Shown piece by piece: positions 44,374-59,300 of a stretch of DNA of 64,000 bases. The position numbers and the translations under genes were made by a program. Position 1 is the first letter of the stretch; every line of letters starts with the position of its first letter. The notes beneath the pieces are model-generated. The model was not told where the DNA came from, did not search any database, and worked only from the letters and a program-made list of their open reading frames with translations. Origin of the DNA: Unio delphinus (lineage: Eukaryota > Mollusca > Bivalvia > Unionida > Unionidae); the NCBI GenBank assembly GCA_029339505.1, contig JAQISU010000163.1, positions 4,895,001 through 4,959,000 on the forward strand, read 5' to 3'.

Positions 44374-44416
44374 TTTCCTTGTGCATAGAGGTCTACACTT
44401 TTCGCATAGCCGTAAA

Positions 44417-44487
44417 ATGGCACTTCGTGCCGGCATGAATATTTTCCTTGCTGGCCTTTTACTTCTCGTTGCTCTTGCAGAATCAAG
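44417..44487 (+). CDS. Exon 1: signal peptide
   Basis: ATG then MALRAGMNIFLAGLLLLVAL: a hydrophobic core with a small-residue cleavage region (ALAES). It ends AG before GTAAGT, phase 2. Confidence 0.85.
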
Positions 44488-45820
44488 GTAAGTAATGTTT
44501 TTTTTTTTTTTTTTAAATAAATTATCATTCTTAATTGCATTCTTTTCAAAAATATTATATTTTGGACGTTGTTTATTTCTCCGTTTCTTTGATATATGAC
44601 TAAATATACACAATTTTTAAAATGCCAATTAATATACATTAATAACATTAAACAAATTTAGAATTAATTGTTTTTCCAAACTGTCTGATTTGACCAATAT
44701 GCCACTATCTCTGTTGTCGGTTATTTTATATCCGTCCACAAAAATGAGGTCCTTAATTTAAAAACTAGCGTATGCGTATGCCATATAGGTTATGTTAATG
44801 AACTGTAATGGTATATTAATTGCTTACAAACTTGCGTTTTCTTTTCCCGTTGAATAGTAAATAATAAATGAACGTAGATGGAATTTTAAGCAAGTATTTT
44901 ATTTGTTATTTTTGTTTGTACATATATGCAACTATTTGCTGCTAGAAAAAGGCATCACAACTATGGGACACTTGCTAACAAAGGTCAACCTTTATTTTAT
45001 TTTATTTTTCTCATATATATTTACGTATATTAATACAACAGCTACCCACAACGGACAGAATTTGTGGTTACATGACATTTTTATAGACATATTTCACTAG
45101 ATGGTTATTCATTGCACGCTCTTGTCGAAACGGAAGATGTTCTGTGTGAGCTGTTTCAGAGCTATTTCTCTATTAATAATGTATACTTGACGATCAAAAT
45201 ACTGATAACAAATTTTAACATTAGCTCTGTGAATAGGTCGTCGATAAACTAGATTCTTCCACAGGGATCGATGGACCCTTGGCAGGAAAATATGTGGTTC
45301 TTATGAAAGTTATGGAACAAAAACAAGTTTTCAAAACTGCACTGGAATTTATTTTCTCCTCAATTTAACCCACAACAATATGTGCCTGTTGGTGACATCT
45401 CCAGAATGCCTAAATTGTGAATAAGGAACAGAACAAAAATGTTTCTTAAAATATAACGTGTGCATGTATTAAATTATTTCTGATAATTTTGAAGAAAATC
45501 ATAAAAAAAAAGTTTTTGTGTGTGTTTGGGGGAGTTCGTTTCGTTTTGATGTTATTTTTCTTCATTTTGTTCTTTGTTTTTTTTTTCTTTGCTTTTTTCT
45601 TTCTTTTTTCTTTAAAATATACAGTTTTCTAATTAGTATGCTGCCTAGCAAATGTGTATATTCTGTTCTTTTTCTTTAATTCAGTACAATTGATTACGTC
45701 TGCAAATTCAAGCGAATGAAATAAAAGTAGAATAATGTTGGGTTTCTTTTACAGATCGGCGAGGAACAAAAGACAAGCACCAGGTTAGTCCCTTCGTCTC
45801 TCTCTCTCTCTATCTGTATA

Positions 45821-45875
<55 letters not shown>

Positions 45876-48800
45876 GGCTTGAGAAGTGTTAGGTCCACAT
45901 GGCTATCAGCCAACTGGGTGACCTAAATAAACACCTATATATCAGACAGGAGATACAGCCATTCAAATGAAGAATGGCTGTGGAAGCTTGCCATGGTTGC
46001 CATCTTGTCAACATGATAACTTCTTTGTGAACTCGATAACCCAGAAAGATATAACAAGCTTTTCTATCCATTATCAATGTTAGATAAATGGCAAATAACT
46101 ATATTTGGATATATGTGAAATAACCAATGTGTTTTTAAGCTTGACATTGCTATTGATAGTATGTAATCATGAATAAATGAGCTACTGACCTAATTCAATC
46201 TGAAATTTATAAAATCTAGAGTGCGGGCGACATATTTTTTAAATAGAATGTGAAAGAGATACCATTTAAATCTGTTTCTCATATCGGCATAGGATTCGTT
46301 TTCAGTATATTTTCTAATTACGCTATGATCTTATTCAAAAGGCCCACACAATGTTTCCCTGCATTGGTGATTTATAAAGTAGTTTTTTTTAAGCAGAATT
46401 AAACAATTTTATATTTTTATAAAAGAAACAAATACAGTCTAAGTATGGAACGTATGGGTTATGCTTATGAGCCTGGACCTTATAAGGAGCTTATAAAGAG
46501 CGCGTTTGTGCGTGCGTGCGCGTGTGTGTATCACTATGTCAAAGTGAATACATGCTACACGTAAAGTTTTAAATCGTTGTGTTTTGTTGGAACAGTTACA
46601 ATAATGATCAAACTAAATTGCTTTATTATCATACGTCACTACTCAGTTACAATAATGATCAAACTAAATTGCTTTATTATCATACGTCACTACTCAGTTA
46701 CAATAATGATCAAACTAAATTGCTTTATTATCATACGTCACTACTCAGTTACAATAATGATCAAACTAAATTGCTTTATTATCATACGTCATTACTCAGT
46801 TACAATAATGATCAAACTAAATTGCTTTATTATCATACGTCACTACTCAGTTACAATAATGATCAAACTAAATTGCTTTATTATCATACGTCACTACTCA
46901 GTTACAATAATGATCAAACTAAATAGCTTTATTATCATACGTCACTACTCAGTTACAATAATGATCAAACTAAATAGCTTTATTATCATACGTCACTACT
47001 CAGTTACAATAATGATCAAACTAAATTGCATTATTATCATACGTCACTACTCAGTTACAATAATGATCAAACTAAATAGCTTTATTATCATACGTCACTA
47101 CTCAGTTGCAATAATGATCAAACTAAATTGCTTTATTATCATACGTCACTACTCAGCATATTAACAAGTATCTACAACATTTACAAGCTATTCCAACGCA
47201 AGCCCCAGGTACACTAACATGCGTCATAGAAAGAAATGTCTGCGTCAGTGTCACGTGATCGGTGCTTATAAATGACTTTAAAAGAGTAAGCTTGGAAGAA
47301 TATTTTGTCTTATGTTGATGGAGATAAAATTGTTTAGATCAGTTTACTGCATCCATTTAGAAAACGTTTATGAAGAGTTTCGTGTTTCTTTTGAATGATT
47401 TGACCCGAATGGATATTTTAGGAAATAGTTTTGTTATGCGAGCAGGAGTTTCTTCAAATTAATCATTTGTTTTTACGGACCAAACGACAAGGGAACAAAA
47501 TCCAGTTTATTTTATATAGTAATGCTCACGAGCTTGGCGGCGTGTAACTAATCGAGTGAGCTAAAGAGAGTTTGCTTACTTACACGTCTAAGCTTAGAAA
47601 AAAGACCTTTATCAAGATAATAAGTAAAACATCGATAAATTAGGTAATATCCAATTGACGTCCGCACATAGAGGTAAGGGAGTGAGTCATTTGTCCCCCT
47701 ACACCCCATTTCACCTCTAAACATGTTTTGGCCTATGTCCGTAAAAATTAATAACTGACCACTACGTGTTAGTCCCACCCCCACCCCACCCCCCAATCAT
47801 TACGTGGGAGCTCCTGGTTATAGCTATATTAGGAATGGCTTGAACTAAGTGTGCCCAACATAGCCATAGTATCGAAGGGAAGCGACATCCATTTACTAAT
47901 GTTGAATTCTTGTAATTCAATGTGATACCGGTTCAATACTGCCCGTACACCTGGTGAATGCATTTCAACTTTCTACCCGCTTATCGGTATTTTTTAATAT
48001 CGTTCCGCAATATTATTCTTACCATCTCGACTTAGAATATATATTGATGCCACATAGAATAGCATTCCTTGAACTTCTTCAACGTTGTACAACATCAAAA
48101 GATATAGTAAATTAATTTTAAACAATTTTAAAAAGAAGACAAACCACATAATACGTCAAATCACAAATTTAATAAGTTTTTGAAATTTGATAAAAAGTAT
48201 TTTTTTAAGTTATTTTATCTTTATCGTCTAATCTAAAAAAGATTGAATATATCGTTCATCAACGTTTCTCAATCGTCTTTTTATATCCTTTAATAAATAT
48301 ATGATTTCGTGGGAGGCATTGTCAATTATCCTGAAGATACAACTAATTTAGTGGCAATCATTGTCAATTATCCTGAACGTACAATTCATTTCGTGTCCAC
48401 TAGGTACGTTAAATGTCATACAACGAGCAATGTAGTCGAACATGTCTTTTACAGCAAATACTTTGAAGAGAAAAAGCAAAAAAGTACATTATTGTAATAA
48501 TAAATAAAAGCCATTTAAAGAAAGGTGGTTGCTTAATAGATGTATTTGTTGAATACAAAAACTTGGTGTAAGAAAATGGTAAGAGACAGGTGTAAGACAT
48601 GTATTTTTTAAATCAAGGTGACTTTCACGAGGTATTGACCATGCTTCTGGTCTCATTCTAGCTTTTTTATATGACCTTATTCCAAAATCGGACCTTTTAT
48701 AATTCAGAACACATTTAGTTAGTACAATTGGTGGTCATAACTTTTAGGCGTAGATTAAAATCGTTTTTTGACCGATTGAATTACTTATATAGACTGTCAT

Positions 48801-49435
48801 ATGGTGATGAATCAATGAATTCCGAATATGGTTTTGTTAGATGATATTAACTGTATTGCAGGATGGGATAGAACTGGTATGCCAACATCAATATAAACCT
48901 ATTAAACAAACGTAAAAAATATTTTTTAAAAATGTACAATTTATATTTCAGACCCATTTTCGATGAATGTAGGCCAAGGACCAGATGCAGGTAAAATTAT
49001 TTTAGTAATTTATTTAACACGAAATGTCTCTATGTTGTACAGCGTACATCTATTTTAGTCCCTTAGTAACTTCTATTTCAAACTGTACACGATTTATATG
49101 TCATTAATAATTTCATAATTTTTTTAAAAAAGTAATCTATGTACTTAAATAGCTATGAAGAACATTGTATTCTCGTGGTATTAATTATGTGGGGAAAAAT
49201 ACAGAGGAACTACTTGAATGATAGAAGTAGATATGAATACAGTGAAAACCTTGTTGATCAACATTGCTCTTTATCTGATTTTTTTTAATTCGAATTTTTA
49301 GTTAAAGTTTTCTGTGTAAATTTCAATAAAACATTTCGATATTCAAAATAATAACATCTAATATCTGGAATATGATAAAACAATATCCAGTTATTGCTTT
49401 TGCTACTGAAACAAATTACAGACTGCGCGATAAAG

Positions 49436-49520
<85 letters not shown>

Positions 49521-51621
49521 TTTATAAAGTACAACAAATAATAGCTGACTTATTAAATGGTGGAGCGACACAGAGTAGCTCATTTCCTATATTAGCAACT
49601 ACAACAGCAACACAGCTTCTTACTACTCAGTCAAAGGGTAAAATCGAATCTAATACGCGCCAAGACGTCAGTTGACATAATGTAGAGTAGGTGAGTGTAA
49701 TATCCAATAAAACATACACCTTAAAGTAGTTTAATAAAACCTTTCCAAAACTACCATTTGATACAAAACAAGTGTGTGTTCGTTTGTTTGTTCTTCTTAG
49801 AGCTGATGTAATATTTGCTTTGCTGAATGAATGAAATTTCGTTTATAGTGAAACCGGCCATAAAGGTCATTTGTTCACTGGTTTAAACCATCAAATTTTT
49901 ATGATGGTTGGTTTCCCGTGGGGACGGGATGGTGCCACATCCCCACGGGCATTTAATGCACAAAGTGCGTTTGTTAATTTTGGCCGTCATGTCATACCAC
50001 TAAAAAGTGGCTAATGACATGAATGTAAGGCCCTGGGTGAGTGATAATAGACCCAACACACACTCAACCCTATCAACCAATCAGAAGTAACGTACTAGGG
50101 GTGCAATGGCACCAAATAGTGACGAGAGAAAAATAGTTTTCTCATATCGTCATTTTTGTTGGAGTCCGGTCGTTGAAAAGGAGGAAAAGATCCCGGAAAG
50201 CCAGCCGCATTTTGATATTGATATTAATAGAGGGTTACGACGTCCGTTACAGCTTTGAAACAAAAGGCCATTTATGATTCAAGCTTACAATAGTAAGAAA
50301 ACAAAACATAAACAATTACATAATAAGCACTGCATTCATATATTTAATTCTTTGCTAACATTTCAGTATATAATATATCCAACTAACGGTGACTGTCATT
50401 TTAACACTGGTTGAAATATATAGATACACCTGTTTTAGCACACCTACACACCAATCCGGTTATCTCGGAAGGGCTCAACGTTTATAATAATATGTGCGAC
50501 AGTTTACCTGCATAAGATAGGATTCAAGTAAATTTAATATCATTTCTCAATAAATGCGGATCTGATTAATGTTTTGATCTCCAGCATGAATCAGATATTA
50601 TTCCATAACAAACAAGCCTAAGACGTACAATAAATCCGCTAGCGATATTTATTATCCCAAGTCTACGAGATTCAGATTGAAGTAGATCAAACCTATTACG
50701 CGTTTTCTGAAATTATATTCAGAGAACTAAAAGTACGCTTTAAACAGGACCAAAGGATGTCGAAACCCACAATACGATCCAATATAGCTTATGTCAACTT
50801 CGTGTCATTTTATTCATTCGGCCAGGCCATCTTTTCTCTAATTTAATTGACACTGTTTTAACAATTACATGTTTTTGAAATGTCCTCTAAAACTGTAAGT
50901 ATTCTGTATTCGAGCATAAAAAAGCTTGTTTTCGCGAAAGCACACAAAGGTATAAAAATGGCGAATATATTTTCTTTTTTTCTTCACCTCAAGATATATG
51001 AAACGAATATATGCTACTTTGAAGCTGAATAATAACAAACATGAACACATTTGATGCAATGTGTTATTAAAGTTCAGTAAAATTTTGAACACATTTGATG
51101 CAATGTGTTATTAAAGTTCAGTAAAATTTTGAACACATTTCATGCAATGTGTTATTAAAGTTCAGTAAAAATTATGACTGTTCATATTTAAGGATGGCAT
51201 CGTCCATTGGACACAGGAAACATATGTTATTTTTTAATTATATTTTTAAAATTTTTATTTTTTATTTTACATCGGACTTAATGAGTGCTTCAAAGCATTC
51301 AGGTTAATGGGTCAGGTATTCACTCAAAGAATGAATACGATTATTTATTATTTATAAGACAAGACTATTAAAATAATCCAAACGCTTTGCTTTTTTCATG
51401 AAAAATGTTCACTTCTTGGAGGAGCCATACAAGCAAAAACAGTTTCAAAATGTTTTATATTGTCAGTGAATACACTAATAAGAACATATATATAAGGATT
51501 GTGTCTAAATATAGGGTGCATGTTGAATTATCAGTGAATTGGCCGATTCCCTAAAATGCCTAATTCACACAAATTCAAACGTTTCACCCCTCTCATAACA
51601 TATATATATATATACCAACCA

Positions 51622-51695
<74 letters not shown>

Positions 51696-52076
51696 GTGTG
51701 TGTGTGTAAGATTGTAATATGTGTTTCAATGATCTCTGTTCTTTACTGTAACACTTGTCTAACTCGTCTTTTTGTTTTATAATTGTAGGAACCAGGACAT
51801 GCTCCCCACTACCGGCACCAAAAAGAGGAAAAATAGCTTGTGCAGCTGGATTTCCTTTCTAGTATGTAACTTTTGATTTCATGCAAAACAATGTGACCAT
51901 TTTCCACTTACTTCTCTTCTCATTTAGCGCTATGATGCATCTCTAATATTTTATTTCTTACATAACAATGACCATTTTCAACTTACTTCTCTTCTCATTA
52001 AGCGCTATGATCCACCTCCAACATTTGTTATAATCTTGGTAAGACAAGTATACAAAACATATGGCAAGCCTAATGG

Positions 52077-52113
<37 letters not shown>

Positions 52114-52144
52114 TCATATACGCCTCGTATGGCAAGCCTAATGG

Positions 52145-52180
<36 letters not shown>

Positions 52181-53017
52181 CACACACGCAGGACATATAC
52201 ATTCTCTAATGAATAAACTGCAGCAGCTTACGTATAACCGTTCGCAGACGAAATGTGTGGAGGGAAGGGAAGGGAAGGGAAGGGGCGATGCTGTTTATAT
52301 GTGTGTATGTGTTGCTTGTGTTGAATCCAATCCGTTGTTATTTTTATTGCTGCTGTTTTGTATCTTACTCCCTCCTCCTCTTTCGATCCTTTATCACTAT
52401 CATCACCACAATCGTATTCCATGTTCCTGGTGTTATTTTACAGCCATTGTGATGCCACATGTGACGATGGCTACAAATTCGCCAGCGGGACACCGACAGA
52501 ACAGAGGGAATGTGATCAGATGAACGGGGAGTGGTTTGATCCACCTGGACCGAACATACCCGACTGCGTCCGTAAGTACTGTAGCTTTACTTACGAAGTT
52601 TTAAATCGGGAGACTCTTTGCTATCATGTAGGTCATTACAGGTTGGGACTGACAAAATCTGATAGACATAATCTAAACGTCATATTTTTTCCATAAAGAA
52701 AACAATAATTGAACAAATTAAAGTGTATTGTTTAGTTTGGATGGATATGTATAAGTATACAATTGGAGTATTCTTAATGGAAGGATAAAGAACGGTAAAG
52801 GATGCATGTATACTTAAAGAATATATTTACATTTCATAACTAAATATTGAAATGTATCGCTAGGGGAAAATTTATATCGCGACATATCACATTTTCTACT
52901 TCTTCCTTACTCCCCCACATCTGTCTTTGTCTGTCTGTCGGTCACTGTCTGTCTGTCACTGTATGTCTGTCTCTCCGTCTCTGTCTCTCTCTGTGTCTGT
53001 GTCTCTGTCTCTGTCTG

Positions 53018-53056
<39 letters not shown>

Positions 53057-53266
53057 GAATGGATCGATTGGAACTTTTAAAGATTACTTCTCCACTTGAA
53101 ATTTGTCAGTGACTGAACTGGCATGATCTGTTTCTACTCGATGTTCACTGTCATACATACATTAGAACCGTTACAAGTTATTAGGGGAAATTATCGTTTA
53201 AATGAAGCAATACAAGTGATTATTTAGCTATTTAATTTAATGTACTACTACTACTACTACTACTAC

Positions 53267-53305
<39 letters not shown>

Positions 53306-56300
53306 GAAGAAGAATAAGAATCAAAAGGGGTAAAGGATGCATGTATACTCAAATAATATATTATATATTTCATAACTAGTATCGCGACAGTCGCAAATCA
53401 CTTTGTCTTCATCATCATCGTCATCTTCTTGTTCTTGTTGTTTTTCTTCTGTCTCCAGAATATCGAATATTAATCTAACTTTGAAATATTAAATTCTTCT
53501 CTTGAAAATTGTCAATGACTGAACTGGCATGATCTGTTTATATTCGATGTTCGGTGTCACACGTACAGTATAACCGATACAAGTTATTAGAAAAAAATAT
53601 CGTTCAAATATAGCGATACAGTTAATTATTTAACATTTTTTTCTGTCATCACAATCATAGTAATGTTTGAAAACAAATGAAAAAGCTGAAACAGATGAGT
53701 GTTGATTCTAAACCGAAATTTGAGTGTAGTCTCTGTTAACGAATTCGACGGTAAGCTTGCCATGCCACACAATGTGTGCTTGAATAAAGACATAATTTTT
53801 TGAAAAGGCACTAAAATCATTTTTTGTCAACTCACAATGATTAAAATATTCGTTTAGAAACGTCACCATACAAAATCAGTAGTATAGACCGATCTGTGGC
53901 GATTATACACTGCCCCAACAATACTCGCCCTCAAGGCAATTTAATATTTACACTGAAGATACATTTCGGTGTTGTTTTTATTTTTTAAATGTACTTATAT
54001 CCTTTTAAGTAAAATATAGAAACTTGCTGGTGAAATGTTTGTCGTAAGTTTTTTCTTATATTTTGATTTGTACCAACTAATTTTAAAAAGTCGTAAAATT
54101 ATTTAAGTATTGATTTTTACAGTCATCACACTCATAATAAAGTTTGAAAATAACGGTAAAATCTGGGATAGACGAGTGATCATTGCAGGCCGAAATTTGA
54201 GTGCATTGTCTGTTAATGAAAATATAAAATATCTCATCGAGCACGGCGATGCTTGTTTCTACAAGTAGATAGACGTGATATTTGCATCAAGAAAAACAAG
54301 TCATTTTTACTTGCCAATATGTGTATGCTTTACGAAGTTATGTCCCCTTTATCAGCTTGACAGCCTAATCACTAGCTACGGTAACATATATCCCGTACTA
54401 ACGTAGTCTTTTTTTTTTTAAAAAGTATCCTCTTTGTATCGAAAAGGTAGGTAGCTTCCATTTATATGAAACGTCCTACGATTATGTTTAGTTTTATTTA
54501 CAATTTTTTTTCTTCATTTATGTTATTATTAAGAACAACGACAATTTATGGAAACTGAGTGGACCTTCTGCCAATATATTTTTATGCCCCGTGTGTACTC
54601 TTTAGTATAGAAAGTTTAAGAAAGTCGTCGAATGGCTCGAAAAACAAACTTTTTTTACATTTTGATTTTTAAAATAGTCCTGGAATTGGTAAAATACCAT
54701 GTTTCAACCATCTTGTTATACTAGTTACAAAAACATAAAAGTGATGTTGCAAATCAAAGTTTTATCTTGATTTAAAAAGAGGATTCTTACCTATCAGCGG
54801 CCTGGAGGATCGGGGGCTTGAATTAAAGCTTGGAAACATATTCTGGTGTGCAGAATACCAGTTACAATAACTATATTAGTTAAAAAAAAAAAATATATAT
54901 ATATTCAGGTAGAATAGAAAATGATAAACAAAACAAATTTCGGAAGATATTAATAGCCTACTCTATCCACTCCCTGAAAACCAAATGTCATGCTGGAAAA
55001 CAGATTTGTATTTTGTTGTGTTTTAAAAAAAATATTTTACGAAGGTTGAAAATAAAAATACACAGTTTCAATATGATAAAATCACAGTTTTAGTAGAAAA
55101 CACCAACATAGCTACATGATATGTTATACTCTTGCGGTTAATTTTTTTGTTCTTCTAAGAACCAGAATATAATATTAATTTCAACTATTAATAAGATCTG
55201 CTGAATCCACAGAAAAGCAAAATTGATAACTTTTAAGTACATGCACTCATTTTTGTCAGTAACTACTAATTACATCAATTCCCTGTTAATGTTAATAATT
55301 AAAAACAAAAGATAACATGCTCTCAGTTCAAATCTGTCTCTTTATCATTCAACCTTTTCTTACTCATATTTTGTACTAGGTTGTGTTACGAACAATTATC
55401 TGAGTGGAAAATTAGTTTACATAATACTATCCTGCTTTCAGCTGATTGTAGTCCAGGCTGTTCTAATGGTGGAACATGCATTCTACCAGACACTTGTTCC
55501 TGTCCACAAGGGTTTATGGGACGAAAGTGCCAGTATCGTAAGTGTAAAACAAAATGAATTTTACTGATTGTGATGGGGTGTATTTTCATTCATTTTAGAA
55601 ATTTGTATATCATAACACATGAATTTTGCTTGCATGTAATTAAAATGACCAAAAAGGTGTTTTAAAAAAAACAACATTCAGTCTTATTCCTTTTCAATCA
55701 TATGAAATAAATAACATTTTTAGTATTTTCACCATATCATTAGTTTTCTATTCTCCTACCAGTTTTAAAATCAGAAGGAATCATCCAAAACTCAGTCATT
55801 TCATTCACTGAGTTATAAGTTCTAAACTGATTATTGCCAGAGGATCACAAACTCTGACAGCTTGTTGATATTTTGAATTAAATCAAAGTTTCTTTAGCAA
55901 CATGGGTATTGTATTTGCTTGGGCCATTCAGTATTTTCAAGCAACATATGTGATGTAGTTTAACACTTGGATAATCTCGAAAATTCAGTAAATTTTCGAG
56001 TTATACCTCTTCAAACACATATATAAAGATGGCAGAAAAAGTATGTAAGGCATTCTTAGAGTCTTCAGTTAAACATGACACTTGAACAGACTGCAGGTAC
56101 CAGTATAACCTTGTAAGAATCAATGCACATACATTTATGCCAAGGTTAAATTTTCCATACAACACTATTTTATGCTTACTATAGTGCTTCCACTTTTTTT
56201 GTAGCTTACAGCAACTGTGCAAACCCACCAGAACCAAAAAATGGCAGGATAGTATGCAATCAGGATGCATCAGGCTCCATTTGTACTGCAAGCTGTAATC

Positions 56301-59300
56301 CTGGTTTCAAACCCCAGTGGAACATCTCTGCTTCTTATGCATGTTCACCAGATGGGACATGGATTCCACAGCTTTCTGAGATTCCCAACTGTGTTCCTTT
56401 GTCAACAGTTTTAAATGCAACACATGTGGCTCCTAGCCCAGGTAATACTGATTGCAGACCTTCAAGAGTCTTATGTAATATTTCAGAATGTAACATACTC
56501 ACAGAATCATAAAATTTTAGGAATAAAATCACTAGGGGCCCTGAGTGGCCGAGTGGTCTAAAGCGCTGTTATGGACCACTGCCATCTCACCTCTGTCTAC
56601 GTGTGTTCAAGTCTAAGATTCGGCAAATGTAGTTATGTGAGAAAGCTTGCCAGTAGCTTCTCGTGGGTCAGTGGTTCTTTCCAGGGTTTGTCCGGGCTCT
56701 TACTCCACCATTAATACTGGCCACCATGTATAGCCTATATTGTGTGCTGAAAAATGGCATTAAACCATAAAAAACAAAACAAACATAAAATCAATAATAA
56801 ATCTAAGAATTATTCCAACATAGATGTTGAAAAATCTAGAACAAATTTTTGTAGAATAAAGATTATTTAAATTTTGGTAAATTTGGGGGATTTTAATTAA
56901 AACTGTCATAAAATATAATTTAAAATCTTTAAATTAAAAAATATTCTCGACACTTATTAAAGGACAAGAACAATCCCTTGCAAAGGTTTGAATGGTAGTG
57001 AGGTCCACTTTTTTTTTTACTGGCAATGACCCAGGGGAATAAAATCCTTATGTAGATGTAAGGTTTTTGTTGATGTAAAGATTTCTGGATATTTACTATG
57101 AAAAGCTTGGATCTTGATCAATCAAACTTCACATTTATTTATTAGGTTAAAACCTTTTTAAGTTTAGTTTCACTTCAGTAAAAAAAGGTAGTTTGTTAAA
57201 AGTTTAAAAATATTATAGAATGGGGTAAAGACATTGACTCTCTGAAATAGAGACATGATGAAACATGAAGAATGCATAAAGATATATCCTTAAAATTTTA
57301 AGTTGTTACTCATATTTTCTTTTTATTTATGATACATCTAGTCATACATATCTGGTCATACATCACCTGTTAGGGTTTAATTTCAGTGCTTTTGAATCAA
57401 GGAGTTCTTATGCAACAAATACCAAAGAATTTTAAAACGTGAACAGTGTTAATTTTTTTTATATCGGAAGTACAGCATACGCTGATTGAGAAGATTTTCA
57501 TGGCTATCTTCTTGTACTACTTTGTTGTAATTCCAGAACACAATTATGACTGAGTCATAAATTACTCAGTTTTTAATTTCACAAACAAGCAAACATTATT
57601 TCAAACAAAATTATCCAATATACTGTAGTTTTTACAAGACTGTGCCACACGATGAAAGTTAAGGAATATCGTGTTTTGCTTGACTGTCCATCCATCCAAG
57701 TTTTTGCTACAATAAAATAATTGTTTTGGGTTGTTTTTGATCATGTTTATAGTTTTTAAAAACTTCCTTTGCAGTGCATCCTGAAACAGGGGAGGCAACT
57801 TGTGTGGCTTGGGGTCAGGACCACTACAGGACATTTGACAACAGAGTGTACCACTTCAAGGGACAATGTCAGTACATACTGGTTAAAGATTCTGCAGCGA
57901 ATACATTCCACATTCATGTAATGAATGACAAAAATTGTGTAGCAGGGCACCGCTGTAAGAGAGAAGTTGAAATCTACATAGGTACAGACACTATTACCCT
58001 TCGCAGGGACAGCTCGGGACCTATCGTGCAATACAATGGAGCAACAGTTGCAGTACCAGGCACACAAGGGGGAGCTATCTTTGAAAAAATCAGCCATTAC
58101 ATAATTGTCAGAAGCAGTTTGGGTTTTAAAGTTCGATGGGACACATTTGAGATGGTGTTTGTTACAGTTGCTGATGCACTGAAAGGTAACACCAGAGGCT
58201 TGTGTGGTGTGTATGACCATGATCAGAGCAATGATTTCATGTCTGATACAACATCTGAAAAAGTGCTCACAGAACCAGCTGCATTTGCCACTACATGGAA
58301 GAGAAATCTGGCTGGAGGTAATTCCTTAATAAATATATAGCTATAACTTTTTGGTTTGAAATGTTTTTGAGACTTTAAAGTTTTACATATTGTTATATCG
58401 TCAAAGTCAGTTTGATTCCCTCAATATGTATTCTTAAATTTTAAATTATGAGCATCACTTGATATAATTATAATAGAGCATCTTATGAGTTCAACTGTAA
58501 TGGATACAATATTTCTAATTTTAGAATCCTGTACTGATGTTCCTCAATCTGGTTGCTCAACTGCCACTCCAGCTGACCAACAAGTGGACAGAGATGCCCA
58601 AATTAAATGTGATGCTCTTATGGGGGCTGTTTTCCAATCATGTCATTCTGTAAGTGTTTCAGACATTTTATCAGTTGTAAACATAGCTTTCTGTCAAATT
58701 GTAACATTGGACCTTTGTGGAAGTTAAAGACATATCTGTCCTTCATTTACATAAAGTTGTTTGTCTAATAAGTTAAAATAATGAAATTCTTAAGACATAT
58801 CTCTTCACTTCAGTAGAAAAGAAAACTTTTGGTTTTTAGCAGAATCAAATTCATTTTATTCTGTGCTATTTTAACATATATTTTACTATATATTTGATAC
58901 ATTATTCATTTATTTTACTGTATGTAATTACTCACACCTAGGATGGGGGCAAGGCCAAAATTCTAATCAAAAAGCATTTTTTGGGGAGGGAGCCCCCAGA
59001 ATTAAGTTTGGTGGGGTGGGTGGATGTTTCGTTCAAATATTTTTATATGACACTGTTAACATCAGGTCTCCGCTGTTACCATTCTATTTGGCTACATGTA
59101 ATGAAATATCTTGTGAATTTAATACCAGATTTCACTCAAAGTTGAATGTCCCCTAACAATTTTTGGGACTGTCTTTAAAAATTTGATAGGCAAGGATCAG
59201 AGGATTTGGCAACATGAACCCTTGATGTCCTTAGCCCTTCATGAAATGATGTAGCCCCATTTTTGTACATACAGTCTACTAACCAAAAACTGTCTAAAGG

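Larger units (their letters stand above)
45784..48951. other. Intron 2 with tandem arrays
   Basis: It begins with a TC run and an ATT triplet run (about 45,798-45,875) and holds the 51-bp x11 array at 46,593-47,156. No exon is recognised inside. Confidence 0.6.

Noticed and set aside
46577..47164. 195-residue repetitive protein
   Set aside because: It is an artefact of a 51-bp repeat with a period divisible by three, open in two frames, inside an intron.
49580..49640. Possible exon between exons 3 and 4
   Set aside because: The candidate acceptor lacks a pyrimidine tract, and the phase would give an immediate stop.
58485..58727. 80-residue frame as a separate gene
   Set aside because: It is exon 9 of the VWD gene plus flanking intron; splice borders and phase fit the larger gene.
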